Part shown: positions 33,340 through 44,562 of the stretch, piece after piece | Layout of the letters: every line of letters begins with the position of its first letter | Numbering within the stretch: the stretch's first letter is position 1 | Assembly: GCA_009760855.2 (NCBI GenBank) | Contig: WPIO01000010.1 | Span: 8,287,501-8,351,500, forward strand | Direction of reading: 5' to 3' | Source of the DNA: Cristatella mucedo | Lineage: Eukaryota; Bryozoa; Phylactolaemata; Cristatellidae | Length of the DNA stretch: 64,000 bases | Position numbers and translations under genes: made by a program | The notes under the pieces: generated by a model | Database searches by the model: none | The model's input: only the letters and a program-made list of their open reading frames with translations | Told to the model about the DNA's origin: nothing

Positions 33340-33487
33340 GGCCCAGTAGTTTAGATGTGTGCCCCGACCAAGGTGAAGGTGAATATATTTTACGGCCAAA
33401 GTTGGGGGGCTCAAGTGCAGTGGCATGTATGAAGCACCTGAATAGAGATTAACTTCTCTCAGGGTGCTACACAAATGAATCATATAT
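33340..33487 (+). mobile_element. tRNA-derived SINE, family S2, with LINE-A-type tail
   Basis: GGCCCAGTAGTTTAGATGTG head, GGGGGGCTCAAGTGCAGTGG, then GAAGCACCTGAATAGAGATT and CTCTCAGGGTGCTAC. Confidence 0.6.
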
Positions 33488-34123
33488 TTGAAAATTGACT
33501 GCAGAGTTCTGTCCAGTCGCTGGCTAGCTCCACCCATTTGTTGAGCTATGAAGTACTTGGCTGACCATTTTCTGAGGGATGTAAAGCAAGCGGATGTGGC
33601 TATCCAGTGATTAGCAGGACTTTTCCAGTTTATTTTCTGGAGAATTCGCAGGCAGATATTAATACACAATTCTCGCCACAGCTGTACGAGGAGTGCGTTG
33701 TTAAAGCCGAAAGTGGATCACAGTTATTCGTTGGACCCAGCCAGATCGTGTGACTTTTAGGGCTTCCATTATCAGCCTGCTCCCAGAGTTTAGCACAGCA
33801 AATTTCGCCTAGCTAACTTTAGCAAACGCCAGATTTGGGAGCCGATCACGGTGCGGCTGATCACTCTTGATCGTCGATAGTAGTAGAGACAAGAACTTGC
33901 CATGGGAATGAATGGTAAAATGAGCCATAGCTTGTATTTTTGGGAAATATGCCTACATGCAAGCCGTGTTGATGCCGGGTGGTTTACTGGGCTGGTATTT
34001 TTCGAAAACTTTTCCTACCAGTTCTCTCGTAAGACTAAGACTTTTAACTTTAGTTTTTTCCTCGGAGCAATATTCCACCAGTGTTATGTATTCTCGTGTG
34101 GTTGACATTATTCTCGAGGCAGT

Positions 34124-34504
34124 ATGGCCACTCACGATAATTTAAAGTTCGACTACCCAAGCTGCATTCGACAGGCTGGCATTTCTCAGATCAGTCGACC
34201 TTGCTTCCGAGAGTTAAATCCCGAGGGAAACTTGCTTGAAAGATCTGACGAAATGGTGTGGTCGTTTAGCCGCTACGCCAATATTCGTTCAAGCGTCGTT
34301 AATAAAAAATGGCAGAGGGAGACGCGATCTAGGTGTGACTTTAAAATGTGCCGCCTAATTACAGCTGTTTTCAAAGGGGCTGGGAGTTTGCCGATAACCA
34401 GGGACATATTTCTCACGTTTGTCATGGTGGGCAGCAACAAGTCTCTATCTCTCAAGAAGACCGGTTGGGACTGGAGGTTTCTAGGGATTGTTATCAAGTC
34501 CTGA
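34124..34504 (+). other. Unassigned open frame of 126 codons
   Basis: It starts MATHDNLKFDYPSCIRQAG and ends LGIVIKS. I recognise no family. It lies just left of the Maverick-like element and could be a chance frame; the minus strand is also open for 85 codons here. Confidence 0.2.
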
Positions 34505-34741
34505 GAATCGTTACGAAAGAAATATTTCATAACTTTAGACAGACCTAATAAAAAGGGATTCGGGGGTGATGATAGGTCCGTTCTATCTCATGACACCTAA
34601 TTATAAAGCTATGGGTTAAGCACGTGGATACTTTGAGGTAGAGGAGTTATTGATTGCCGACGTCCTCTGCTAACCAGCCATAAATGCATGCAGCGGTACG
34701 GCTCCAACGAACCGTTAGCTACGCTTCGAGGAGCTAATGCG

Positions 34742-34914
34742 AAGTAGTTTGTGATTTTGCTTCTCGGCAGCCTCACTCTCATATAAGATATTTCTCATTC
34801 GGCCTCGCTAAGGCTCGGTCTCATTCGAAACTATCTTGTATGAGTGTGAGTCAGTCATGAAGCAAAATCACATGCTACTCTATGTAAGCTATTGAAGGTA
34901 GTTAAAAGTTTTTG
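34742..34914 (+). repeat. Left terminal inverted repeat with an outer palindromic arm
   Basis: 34793-34914 is an inverted copy of the right end 47429-47549. In addition the outer 34742-34792 (TTTGTGATTTTGCTTC..CTCATATAAGATA) is an inverted copy of the inner 34828-34880. The left end alone can therefore fold into a hairpin with arms of about 52 bp and a 34-nt loop. Confidence 0.8.
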
Positions 34915-34947
34915 TTTATATTGAAGTAAAAAAATTAAGAAGCCATA

Positions 34948-35036
34948 ATAATAATAATAATAATGCACTTTATAAAGCGCCCTCGGGGAACTCAATCTCT
35001 TTCTAGGGGCTTTACATTTGCTGCAAAGGTCATTAC
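34948..35036 (-). mobile_element. LINE-A tail inserted in the left end of the Maverick-like element
   Basis: (TAA)n then, on the minus strand, AAAGCCCCTAGAAAGAGATT..GAGGGCGCTTTATAAAGTGC. The GC-rich patch stands out from the AT-rich surroundings. Confidence 0.75.
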
Positions 35037-35180
35037 TTATATTATATATATTTGTAAAATTAATTTAGAAAAAAAGCATTTTTAAATATAGAGATGTTGG
35101 CAACTAATCATTTTCAAGGCGTGAAGGCGAAACATTTAATGAGCATGCTAAGAAATTGGTTCCTTCTATGAAATTAAGTT

Positions 35181-35560
35181 TTGAGTAAACCATCTTTTAA
35201 TAGGAAATATGGTAAAGCTTCCAGAATAGTTCACTATCCTGTTTCAAGCGTGGATATAGGACAAATGATTAAAGAGCTTTCTTTCAATTCAAGATCTAAA
35301 CCAAAAGTTTTTAGATATGATCCTTTCTTCAAGAAGACTATGCAGCTTTCTAAGAGAGATAATACTGGGTTATTTCGTGGTAGAAAAACAATCACTGGAA
35401 ACGAGATTGATTATGAGTATGAAGGTTTTGATCCTTACAGGTGCTAATTTAAGTGTGTTTAGGAATGAGTGTGCTTCAGGGTTGATGAGTTCTGTTATGC
35501 AAGATGTTTCCTCTTCTTTTGCTAATGTAAAAATGAGTCTTGTAATTTAAGTAAAATTAA
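35181..35560 (+). pseudogene. Broken frames ahead of the polymerase, possibly its N-terminal part
   Basis: An open frame of 88 codons (MSKPSFNRKYGKASRIVHYP at the start) is followed in another frame by segments such as SVFRNECASGLMSSVMQDVS. The order and spacing fit the poorly conserved N-terminus of Maverick polymerases, but the match is not specific. Confidence 0.4.
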
Positions 35561-37918
35561 AGAATGAAAGAAATGAGTCTGTATATGCAACAATCAATGG
35601 AAGTGCTCCAGTGCTTCTAAAGAGAATATTTCACTTTCACAGAATTGCTAAGAAACACTTTGCAGTCTTTGATACTATTGTTGAAGAATGGAACGATTGA
35701 GGATCTAATCGCAAGATAGTAGCTGTCATTAATGCCTTTGCAAAGTTTACTAGGTTTGTTCCTCAAGTTGGAGGTTCTTATTGTAAGTTGCCAGAAAAAT
35801 TACGAAACAAAAAATGTGTTATATAAATATTGTACAATAATAATAATAATATATAATATTATATAATAAATATTATATAAAATTGTATAATAAATAATAT
35901 AATAATATTTATATAAATATTAAGAACGATGGTGATAACTGTTTCGCATTATGGTGTGTATTGAGAGCATTATATCCTATAGAAAATCATCCTGAAATGA
36001 TACATGATTTTTGACAAATAATGAATGAACAACATTCGAATCTTTTACCTTTCTTAAAACCATTGTTCTTTCCTAGAGGTGAGAATGATAAGAAGAATTC
36101 CATTTATGGTTAAAGGTAGTGTTCACGCAAGAGTTGAAGATATTTAAAACATTCAAGATTATTTTATGTTTCAATAATTCTGAATTTTTTTTTTCTGGAA
36201 TCACTCCATTGGGAGTGTGAAATGAAGAGAGTGAAAAACATATACTTACTTTTATATAAGAACGCATGATGTTGTAATAAGTCACTGTAATTCTTTCTGT
36301 AGAACAGAAAATGGTATTGGTACTATACTGTTTTTTAAAAGATGCTCATCAAAATTTTATAAGCAAAACAAATTAGATGAAAATATCTTCAGATTGTAAA
36401 TCAGAGCATTATGTAAAAGCAAGGATAAAATGCCAAGAGTTGAAAGTCAAAAAGATGGGATCACAAAAATGACAAAGTCTCCTTTGGTTGCATTTGCTAA
36501 TCTTAAATTTTTATTACGAAAAATTGAAAAACCCAAAGAAGTAGTTAAAGGCTCATTTAATCAACACAAACCTTGCTCTGGTGGTTATGTAATATTAGAT
36601 CATGAAAGCAAAGTTGTTGCAAACTATAAACAAACCTTTGGAGAAACTGCTGTTAAAGATCTAATTCTTTCTTTGAAGCAAGAGCAAGAAAAACAGGTAG
36701 CGATACTTAAAAGAAAAGCTTAAACAACGCGAAGTCTTTGACCGATCAAGTATGACAAGTGAACAAGCAAAATATTTTGAAGAAGAAACTCGTGTTTGAT
36801 TTATGGAAAGTGTTTGTCAAAAGAAGCTAACGTTTGAAATCATTGCCACTTAACAGAAAATGCAGAGGTGCAGCTCATAATGAATGCAATCTTTAATTAA
36901 GGATTTGTCCGGATACATTTAAATTATCTGCTTACATTCAAGAGGCTATAGTTCTCATTTTGATTGTTAATTTTTTATTGTGATTTGAATGAAAAGAAAG
37001 TAATTTCTAATAACAAAGAGAAGTTTGTAACTATTGAGCTTCACAAGTTGTTTTAGGGATTCTGCTCAGCTTCTGCAGAACAATTGAGATCGTGTTAAAA
37101 ATTTAAGCAAAGCAAACGACGGTTTAAAACAATAAGATCACTTTCCGGATGCTACTGATGCTCAAATTGCTTTGTTAACTAAGAAAGGAATATGCCCTTA
37201 TGAATGCATGAATTCCTTTGCAAGGTTTGAAGAAACAAGTTACCACCTATTGAAAAGTGTTATTCAGGTTATTCAAGATATGATTCTCAGATAAGTTTAT
37301 TGTATACAGATATTGATTATTTAGTCATTGAAGTGTTTACTATGGATTTTTATAAAGATTTTATTGAACTCTCATATGTTAATCTTAAAACAGTTCCCGA
37401 AGATTATCCTTTCTGGAGTCATGAAACCGCATCCAGTATTACAAAAAGTAATAAGAAAGTAGTTGGCAAATGTAAAGATGAAATAACAGATAAAATTCAA
37501 TCTGCGATACTAAATGTGTGTGTCTTCTTAAGACCAAAGTTATATTCTTACACTATTTGTAACCAAGATACTATCTCTGACATGAGTGATATACTAAATA
37601 AAGAAGGTAAGCCAGTTGGTAAATCCAAGAAAGCTAAAGGTGCTAAAGAATATGTTGTTGAGAAAACGTTAAAACAGAAGAGACTTTAAAGAATGCTTGG
37701 AAACACGATTAACAAAACATGGTGAACAAGCATTACTACAAAGTGAAAAACACAAAATATATGCTATTAAGCAAAGAAAAGTTGCATTTTCTGCTTTTGA
37801 AAGTAAACGCTGTTGGTTAAACTCTGGGCGATATAATTACGCTTACAGTCCGTACAGAATGGAACAAGCAAAGAAACAAGGTAAAGATCCAGGTTATCAT
37901 GAGACTTGTGAGATTTAA
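35560..37918 (+). pseudogene. Family-B DNA polymerase (DNA_pol_B_2 type) pseudogene
   Basis: Protein-primed-type polymerases of this family replicate the element. Seen in order across shifting frames: LPEKLRNKKC and DGDNCFALWCVLRALYP (N-terminal block, about 35790-35990); an exonuclease-side segment (36430-36720); the finger-like CRGAAHNECNL block (36863-36895); LLTKKGICPYECMNSF (37175-37225); palm motif C as LLYTDIDYL (37296-37322); the downstream KDEI..LRPKLYSY block (37475-37560). Motif C has Tyr where the family has Ser. The conserved palm stretch with motifs A and B, expected before motif C, is absent at about 37230-37290, where flanking blocks abut, so an internal deletion is likely. 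An AT-rich 90-bp insertion interrupts it at 35821-35921. Many stops and frameshifts make it non-functional. Confidence 0.82.
35821..35921. repeat. AT-only insertion inside the polymerase pseudogene, bounded by 11-bp direct repeats
   Basis: ATATAAATATT occurs at 35821-35831 and again at 35911-35921. Between them lie only TAATA/ATATT-type units that break a conserved block. Confidence 0.7.
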
Positions 37919-37960
37919 ATTAATTTGTTTGACGAAATAAAATTCCATAGGATAAAAGAT

Positions 37961-38187
37961 GTCTGAAATTCTTAGAGACTTCCTCGAATCCGAAATCAAA
38001 TCAGATTCTGACAATGAACTTGACCCTGACTTCGATCCTAGCTTGATCTCGAATCAGAAATTGACTCAGCAATCGAATACTACTCAGAATCAGTTTTTAA
38101 GCTTAGAATCAAAAATCGAACAGTGACAAGAAATTGAGGATGAACCAGTGCCTGAATTTGAATACGCAAAACCTGAACAAAAAATTA
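37961..38187 (+). pseudogene. Small acidic protein gene, one in-frame stop
   Basis: Starts MSEILRDFLESEIKSDSDNE and is rich in Asp, Glu, Ser and Gln, with one TGA about 50 codons in. It follows the polymerase on the same strand. Function is unknown; no family recognised. Confidence 0.4.
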
Positions 38188-38206
38188 TTATTTTATAGAA
38201 ATAGAT

Positions 38207-38463
38207 GTCTCAAGAATTCTAAGCTGTGATCAACCTAGAGAAACGGCTCTGAAAATTTGCCAACATAAATTTAAAGGAGTAGATCCAAGAATTTTTCAAC
38301 ATTCACTTGATAAACTTATTCCTGATCTAGATAGCTCTGACATTGCTATCCTTAACGAAATCTGTGAAACTTGTGACAAACTAATGGAAAGTAGTGGAAA
38401 GATAATTTCAATGATAATCGAAACAGAAAAGAAATCAAAATCACCAAAAACAAGCTTGGAGTA
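38207..38463 (+). pseudogene. Open frame of about 85 codons without ATG, unknown
   Basis: Reads SRILSCDQPRETALKICQHK early and ends SPKTSLE. The absence of a start and its overlap with the end of the acidic gene suggest a frameshifted continuation or a separate small gene. Not recognised. Confidence 0.4.
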
Positions 38464-38544
38464 ATACTTTATTGTAAGTTATTTTATTATCTGTAGTTTA
38501 GTTTATATTCTTTGTTGTTTTAAATTTTTTTTAAGTGAAGAAAA

Positions 38545-38978
38545 ATGTCGGTAACTGCAGCATCATCTACCCAAACACAAGATATCACTTGTCACAATTT
38601 AGCACGGTCAGCAACTCTGTTAAAGTCTTATGTAGATTACGTTGTTAAATCTAGAATGGCTGCTCACGATGCACAAACACTTGAAGTTTATATCTTAATT
38701 ATGACAGACAATTCAGTAAAGAAATTATGTCTGGATGAATGCGACGCCGAAGCACAGAAAGTAATCTCAGCTGGTGTAACAAAAGTTACTGACGATCTCG
38801 AGCTACTGTTTGAAGTGTATCTCAGGTCTTGTTAGCGATGAATGTTACACTGTTCTACCTGATATCTATGACGGAACTAGTGCTAGACAAAAAAGCTACA
38901 CTAGCTGCTATTGCGGCTACTAAACCTGCTTCTTCTGCTACACCTGCTGCTATTCCAACTGATCCTGTAGTCCAATAG
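38545..38978 (+). pseudogene. 96-codon open frame with a frameshifted Ala/Pro-rich tail
   Basis: Opens MSVTAASSTQTQDITCHNLA and stops at 38835. In other frames up to 38978 the sequence continues with an Ala/Thr/Pro-rich stretch ending IPTDPVVQ. A preceding AAAAATG and compact spacing argue for a real former gene. No family recognised; a small virion protein is possible. Confidence 0.4.
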
Positions 38979-39001
38979 ATAATTAAAACTTTATAATAAA
39001 A

Positions 39002-39540
39002 ATGATTTCAATAGAAACTAGGTGTACAAATGGCTTTACAGAAGCTAAAAGGAAACAAAATTCCAATTCTAACATCTGCATGTTTCCTATGGGGCGCATT
39101 GAAGACATTAGAGCTTCTTTATTAGAATCTGTAAGACTTTTACTAAAATACAAACCCCTAAGAACTCATCATTCAGATCCTAAAATTTCTTGTATATTTA
39201 CACAAGTTCGTGATGGTTCTGTCGTCTCTGAGTTTCTCAAAGACTTAAAAATAGAGTCTCTATACAATCTAAAGTCAGAAGCATACATTTAAAAAATTGA
39301 AACAACTAAACGACTTAAAAAGGCATTAGACTCAGGCCTATTACTGGATTTACAGAGCCAAAAGAATTCCTAGAGGAATCATTAGACTGGAAAGTTCAAA
39401 TGCCTGAAATTATAAGTCCTTTCCATTGAAACACAACTGAATTTGACTTAGAGAATACAACTTCTGTCATCACTCCGATTTCAATGCAGTCATTAGGACT
39501 TGGAGTTACACAATTTGGCGTATACATCAAAGAAGGGTAA
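39002..39540 (+). pseudogene. Broken structural-type gene of the element
   Basis: A 96-codon frame (MISIETRCTNGFTEAKRKQN) is followed in changing frames by NTTEFDLENTTSVITPISMQ and SLGLGVTQFGVYIKEG. It is on the same strand as the polymerase. It may be the start of the capsid gene, which is inference. Confidence 0.35.
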
Positions 39541-39589
39541 GTGACATTGAATGTAATAATTTTTTTATTTATGGAGTTTCAAAAATTCA

Positions 39590-40130
39590 GACAATAAAGT
39601 CAGCTATAGAATTATTTAATATTACCATGTTATTATCTATCCCAGAATAGTAAATACAGAGTAAATTTGAATGAGAAAATCCTGGAAAAAGTGATTTATG
39701 ACAGTAGTTTCTAACTACTACTTCATTATTATCTGATATATAAATTCTAACTGATAAAGTTATTCTTTGGAAATACACTTTAGTTTTATTTCTATCCGTT
39801 CTTTCAAAGTAATGTGACACTTTTTATTTTCAACCATGAAACTAATTTTATCGTTAACATTATCAGATTAACCAGCCATAGCTTTAGATATGTCTGTAAT
39901 TTTCAGTGTTAACTTTGAGTAAATTGGCTTTTCTATTTGTATATCCATCAACCTAGATAAAAATGGTCTTCATTCTGTCATAGATAAATTATTCTTGGAA
40001 CGCTCAGATTGCCATATTGCTTGGTTATTTTGTCTCCAAGGGGTTGAGTAATTTTTCCTTAGAAAGAAAGCAAAAGCAAGTTTGGATTCATACAAGCCTC
40101 CTGAAAATTAAGAATTATTAATCAATCGAT
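39590..40130 (-). pseudogene. Minus-strand decayed gene between plus-strand structural genes
   Basis: The minus strand shows a coherent coding pattern with two stops and one frameshift: GGLYESKLAFAFFLRKNYST, IEKPIYSKLTLKITDISKAM, then RTDRNKTKVYFQRITLSVRI up to a stop near 39587. Beta-rich composition could fit a capsid or fibre protein. No family recognised. Confidence 0.4.
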
Positions 40131-40259
40131 TAACTTTCAGGTTACTTTTAATCAGCTCTTGCTTTTTCCGACTTTGTCATCAAGGCATGCTTTAGTAGCT
40201 ATATCCGTTCCATTTACTGGATTTAATACGCCAAACGAAATCTAAATGCTCAGCAGGGT

Positions 40260-40574
40260 ATGAAGACTCAATTCAGGAAACAATTCCTTGGTTTTAATGA
40301 AGTAACTGAATCTGTAGGTGTTACATATCCTGAATGGCTTTGTTTGTATCCAATTCATATAAATGACTTGCGATGCAATGATCAGCCTTTAAGAAATACT
40401 ACTAGGCTTGATGTTAACATTGAATTCAATACTCAACTTGCAGCCGGTACAACTATCATTGTGCATTACTTGACGATCTGTGAGAATACTGCTGAATTGA
40501 CTTCTAATGGTAATGGATCGCAATTTACTTGCATGAAAGGATCATGGGTATATGGCAATCTTGATACTGAATAA
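40260..40574 (+). pseudogene. Possible C-terminal fragment of a jelly-roll capsid protein
   Basis: The 104-codon frame ends with LNI-like strands: NDQPLRNTTRLDVNIEFNTQ then LAAGTTIIVHYLTICENTAE. The alternation and the position between structural genes resemble the last strands of double-jelly-roll capsids in this group. The N-terminal part is scattered or lost. Assignment is tentative. Confidence 0.35.
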
Positions 40575-40593
40575 AATCTTTCTAAGAATATAT

Positions 40594-41402
40594 AAATGGA
40601 AAGTTTTGATTTTGTACAAGGCTCTGAAAAATGGAAAAACTGATGGCCTTGAATATTTGTGGCTCGGAAGTGTATTCAGTGCTTGGCAATGATATGAAAT
40701 TTGGGCAAATGAAACGAATATTGAGGTAACAGCAATCCGAAAACTAAAAAAATATATCGCTAATATTTCCGGTTTAAAGTTTCCACTAATGCTATTTGGA
40801 AAACTATTGAACCTCTTGTTGGAAAATTTTCAGAAATGAAACTCGGTGTAACCCCTATAATGTGCAAATGATTGCTTTGCTCGTTATGTGTTTGTAGGTA
40901 TTCTCCTGATGATATCATTGATGAAAATACTTTGGTTTCAGATAATAATGTCTTTGGAGTAGAAGTATCATCGATGGAGTTATTTCTAAGCAGTATCGTG
41001 GTCAATGTTTACTAGCTTTAAATGTTTTAGAATTAGGTGAGTGATATTACTCCGAATTCAAAATTAATGTTTCTTGATTAAATTGTGAAAAAATTCCACT
41101 TGATTTTACAGCTGCTGGAAATGTTGGGATTTCAACTGACAACGAATTTGATATGCCGATTGGAAGTCCGTTGTTTATGTTCTTATTAGAAAAAAAGAAA
41201 TACTTTGATTTTAAATTTGATCTTATAAGTAAGTATAGTAGATTTAATAAAAAATCAATTCAAGGTAATGATATAAAGTATTAAAATAGACGATCTTTAA
41301 TTCAAGTAATACATGAGCCTGATCCTAGTAGATTCTCAAGAATAGTTCCTGTTGTAAAAGAAGTGCTAAAGAGGCCTAAAGTTTTAATAGCTTATTATAT
41401 AG
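40594..41402 (+). pseudogene. Broken frames, unknown structural gene
   Basis: Plus-strand segments such as SKQYRGQCLLALNVLELGE, FTAAGNVGISTDNEFDMPIG and RRSLIQVIHEPDPSRFSRIV lie in different frames with several stops. They sit directly before the fibre-like gene. Confidence 0.35.
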
Positions 41403-42220
41403 ATGAATCGCAAAGTAGATCTTAGTGGTTATATTAAAAAAGTAGATGGTTATTTATTTTCAGATCTCGACGCAAATGGAAATCGTATTGTAAATGTAGG
41501 TGATCCAGTAAATCCAAGTGATGCTGCTACGATATCATTTGCTGATTCCAATCTCTTAGTTTTAGGAAGTGGTACAGTTGACTTCAAAGGAATGTCAGTA
41601 GTTAATCTTGGATCAGGAGTTAACCCTGGTGATGCTGTAAATGTAAGCCAGTTAAGTAGTTATGTTAAAAAATGAGGCGATACAATAACTAGAGATCTAA
41701 ACATGAATGAATTTTCTATTACTTCCAAGTTATTGGAACTCTAGTAAGAGTACACCAACGATTCTTCTTGATGACATTTGTGTTACATACGGAGGAGTAA
41801 AACGTGATGTGATACTTAATGGAAGCCCTACTACTACTTCTTTGAATAAGAATGGTAATTCAATAGTTAATGTTGCAGATCCTGTTAATCAAAATAATGC
41901 AGCTACCAAAGACTATCTTGATAGAACGATAAAAAAGTAATAAAAGTAATACAAGTACCCTTTAATCCTAGGTCGATGAATTTTATTCTAAAAACTTTGG
42001 CTAATTATTCATTCAGTAATAAGAATGCGCCATCTTTGATAATGTTAGGTGTGATGGTCGTTGGTTCATCTAATTGCGTATTCCTAAGACCGAGCACTGA
42101 TACTTCTTTTATTTCTGGAGAAGTACATGCAATAAATACTGTAACTACCGGAACAGAGTTTAAATATTATACATTTTCAATGGGATGCCTACTGATTAAT
42201 TTTTCATTGATAATCTAGGC
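41403..42220 (+). pseudogene. Phage-tail-fibre-like repeat protein, broken
   Basis: A 90-codon frame starts MNRKVDLSGYIKKVDGYLFS and contains ANGNRIVNVGDPVNPSDAAT, then VVNLGSGVNPGDAVNVSQLS. After a TGA and a frameshift come GDTITRDLNMNEFSI and NGNSIVNVADPVNQNNAATK. The N-G-x-I-V-N-V-x-D-P-V-N-x-x-D-A-A unit is the short repeat of trimeric tail fibres in phages and of fibre-like proteins in some large eukaryotic DNA elements. It presumably formed a virion surface fibre. At least two shifts break it. Confidence 0.65.
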
Positions 42221-42223
42221 AAT

Positions 42224-42433
42224 TTAAGAGTCAATCTCTTGGTTAGCTATGTAATCACGTGACAAATACAAATGTATTATTAATGCAGTTAGTTCTTTTA
42301 ACTCTGTAGCTTTGAGTTTACCTTTGATAAATGGGAATAGTTTTGCAATAGTGCAAACAGCTTCATGAGAACTACATGATTGATGATGATATACGTCTGA
42401 ACATTTTTTAAATACTGCTTTTGAGCAAGACAA
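42224..42433 (-). pseudogene. Small minus-strand open frame of 69 codons, unknown
   Basis: Starts MSCSKAVFKKCSDVYHHQSC and ends AAL-rich helix-like SRDYIANQEIDS. It is open end to end, placed right after the fibre-like gene on the other strand. Not recognised. Confidence 0.35.
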
Positions 42434-42665
42434 TATAGTTTAGTTGGTTTCTCTTTTGAAAACCTGTTAGTAGAATAATGGCAATCAGCACATATTATTA
42501 TTCAGTTGTTACGTAGAATACCTGAATCGAATTCAGTCTCAGTACTATCAAGATCTCAGATATCACATCGTAGTTCTTATTTTAATGACGGTCTTCGAAT
42601 ATTTTTTTTAAGCATTTGGTGATCTGTCTCTAGATAATCTGTTTTAGATCAATTCTTAGCACAAG

Positions 42666-42941
42666 TGTGGTGTTCGCCTGCAGCTTCTGCTGTAATTAGT
42701 GAAGCGCCTGACACTAATGCATATGCCTCGGCTGTGGCCAATAGTTAAGCCATTGAAGTGACGCAGCGTCGGGCCACTAATACAGGTTATATTTCGTGTC
42801 GTCTGCTGCGATTGATCGAGCTCTCATATATGTGTCCGTTGATTGGAGTAAAGTAGTCTCGTTTAATGTGCACGTGCGCCCGCTGTGTCTCCGTGAGACT
42901 CCCACTAGAACAGCCGCCGCCGGAGCCACTGTCACACAACA
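42666..42941. mobile_element. Solo LTR, 276 bp
   Basis: The segment begins TGTGGTGTTCG and ends CACACAACA, and is flanked by CAAG on both sides (42662-42665 and 42942-42945). Its GC content is far above the AT-rich element around it. The TG..CA ends and 4-bp duplication fit a Ty3/gypsy-type LTR left after internal recombination. Family not identified. Confidence 0.6.
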
Positions 42942-43031
42942 CAAGTTCTACAAAATAATTCCATTTTTATAGAATGTCGTTTTTAACTTTAAAAGAGAGA
43001 AAATAGAAGGTAAGTATGATCCGGATTCAAA

Positions 43032-44555
43032 TATGTATCTCCGCCTGTAACTCCACAAAATCATAAAGACTATGTGCGTGTTACGAAGGAGAGTTTTATA
43101 TAGCACACTCACAGCCTGAGCTACTTTCGGTACGTATTCGGTACCCAACAGACTTCGTCCCACACAACAAGAGAAAGTGGGTAGCATAGCAGTCAGGAGA
43201 GCAGTTGAGGTAGTGAGTAGCATGGAAGAACAGCTCAGGACCGCTGAAAAAGATGTGCCATAGTCGGCAGCAGTAGAATAGTTGTCGTAGCATACGAATT
43301 GTGAAAGCGAGTTCCACAGTCTAGGACATGCAGAGCTAAAGCTTCTGTTGCCAACGGTCTTTAAACGGAGGAATGGAACAGCTAATTTATTGTCCACACA
43401 GGACCTGAGGGCGAAAAGAGGCTGAAACTGTTGCAGCTGTTCAGCCAGGTACGAAGGAGCCAAGCCGTGGCGGGCCTTGTGAGACAGCGTAAGAACTTTG
43501 CTCTGTATCCGTTGCTCAACGGGCATTCATCCTAGCTCTTTTAGCAAAGGAGACACGTGGTCAAACCTCTGGGACTTGAAGACTAGCCTTGCAGCCATAT
43601 TCATAGTCAGCTGCAGTGGCCTAATGACATTCTTTGGTAGCCCAGCTAAAAGGGAACTGCAATAATCAAGTCGAGACAGAACTAAGGAGCTAGCTAAATT
43701 CTTTGCGAGCCACCGTGGAAGACAGCTCCTAATCTTGGATAGGGATCGGACGTGATGGCTAGCTGTAGAAGCAGTCTTCTGGATGAAGCTTTTAAAATTG
43801 AGGCAGCTGTCAAAAAGGACACCTAAATTTCGGGCACGAGGTGATGGTCGCACAACAGCATCACCTATTAGAAGAGCACAGCCTTTTAATCCAGCCACAC
43901 GCTTAGGGTGACCTATGAGCAGCAGTTTGGTTTGATTGTCATTTAGTTTCAAGAAGTTTTCCGACATCCAGGATCGAATGTCGGCAAGGCAAGCATTCAG
44001 TTTTTCAGTTGCTGCAGCAGATTCCGATGGTTTGAATGACAAATACAGCTGAGCATCGTCAGCATAAAAGTGATATCCTATTCCATGAGCCTTAATCACT
44101 TTTCCCGATGGTTGAGTATAAATGGAGAACAGCAGGGGACCGAGTACAGACCCTTGAGGGACTCCACAGGTGACCCGGCTCGTGTGTGAGACCTGACCCC
44201 CACACGACACGGATTGAACACGACCAGACAAGTACGATTTAAACCACGCCAGTGCTTCGTCTGCCAGACCGATCTTTGTTCTCAATCGTTCAAGCAGAAC
44301 CTCGTGATCGACGCTGTCGAAGGCAGCAGACAGATCTAGCAGAGCTAGGGCAGCGACATTCCCGCCATCGTTGCCACGTATAATGTCTTTGTTAACACGG
44401 AGGAGAGCAATTTCAGTAGAGTGCTGCCTCTTGAACCTTGATTGAAATGCTTTTGACATTTTATTCTTTTCAGTATGTTCAACCAGCTGTTTGGCAACAA
44501 TTTTTTCAAGAATCTTTGACAAGAAAGGAAGAAGGGAAACTGGTATAAGCCAGGT
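43032..44555 (-). mobile_element. LINE-B, young 5'-truncated insertion with intact reverse transcriptase core
   Basis: A 344-codon minus-strand frame has reverse transcriptase motif A (LALLDLSAAFDSVDH), motif B ([17 protein letters not shown]) and motif C (YHFYADDAQLYLSF), the CR1/L2 pattern. One TGA near 43530 separates it from the C-terminal 192 codons. The 3' end is GTGGAGTTACAGGCGGAGATACA. ATTCAAA flanks both sides (43025-43031 and 44556-44562), so this is a target-primed insertion into the integrase gene. Confidence 0.9.
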
Positions 44556-44562
44556 ATTCAAA

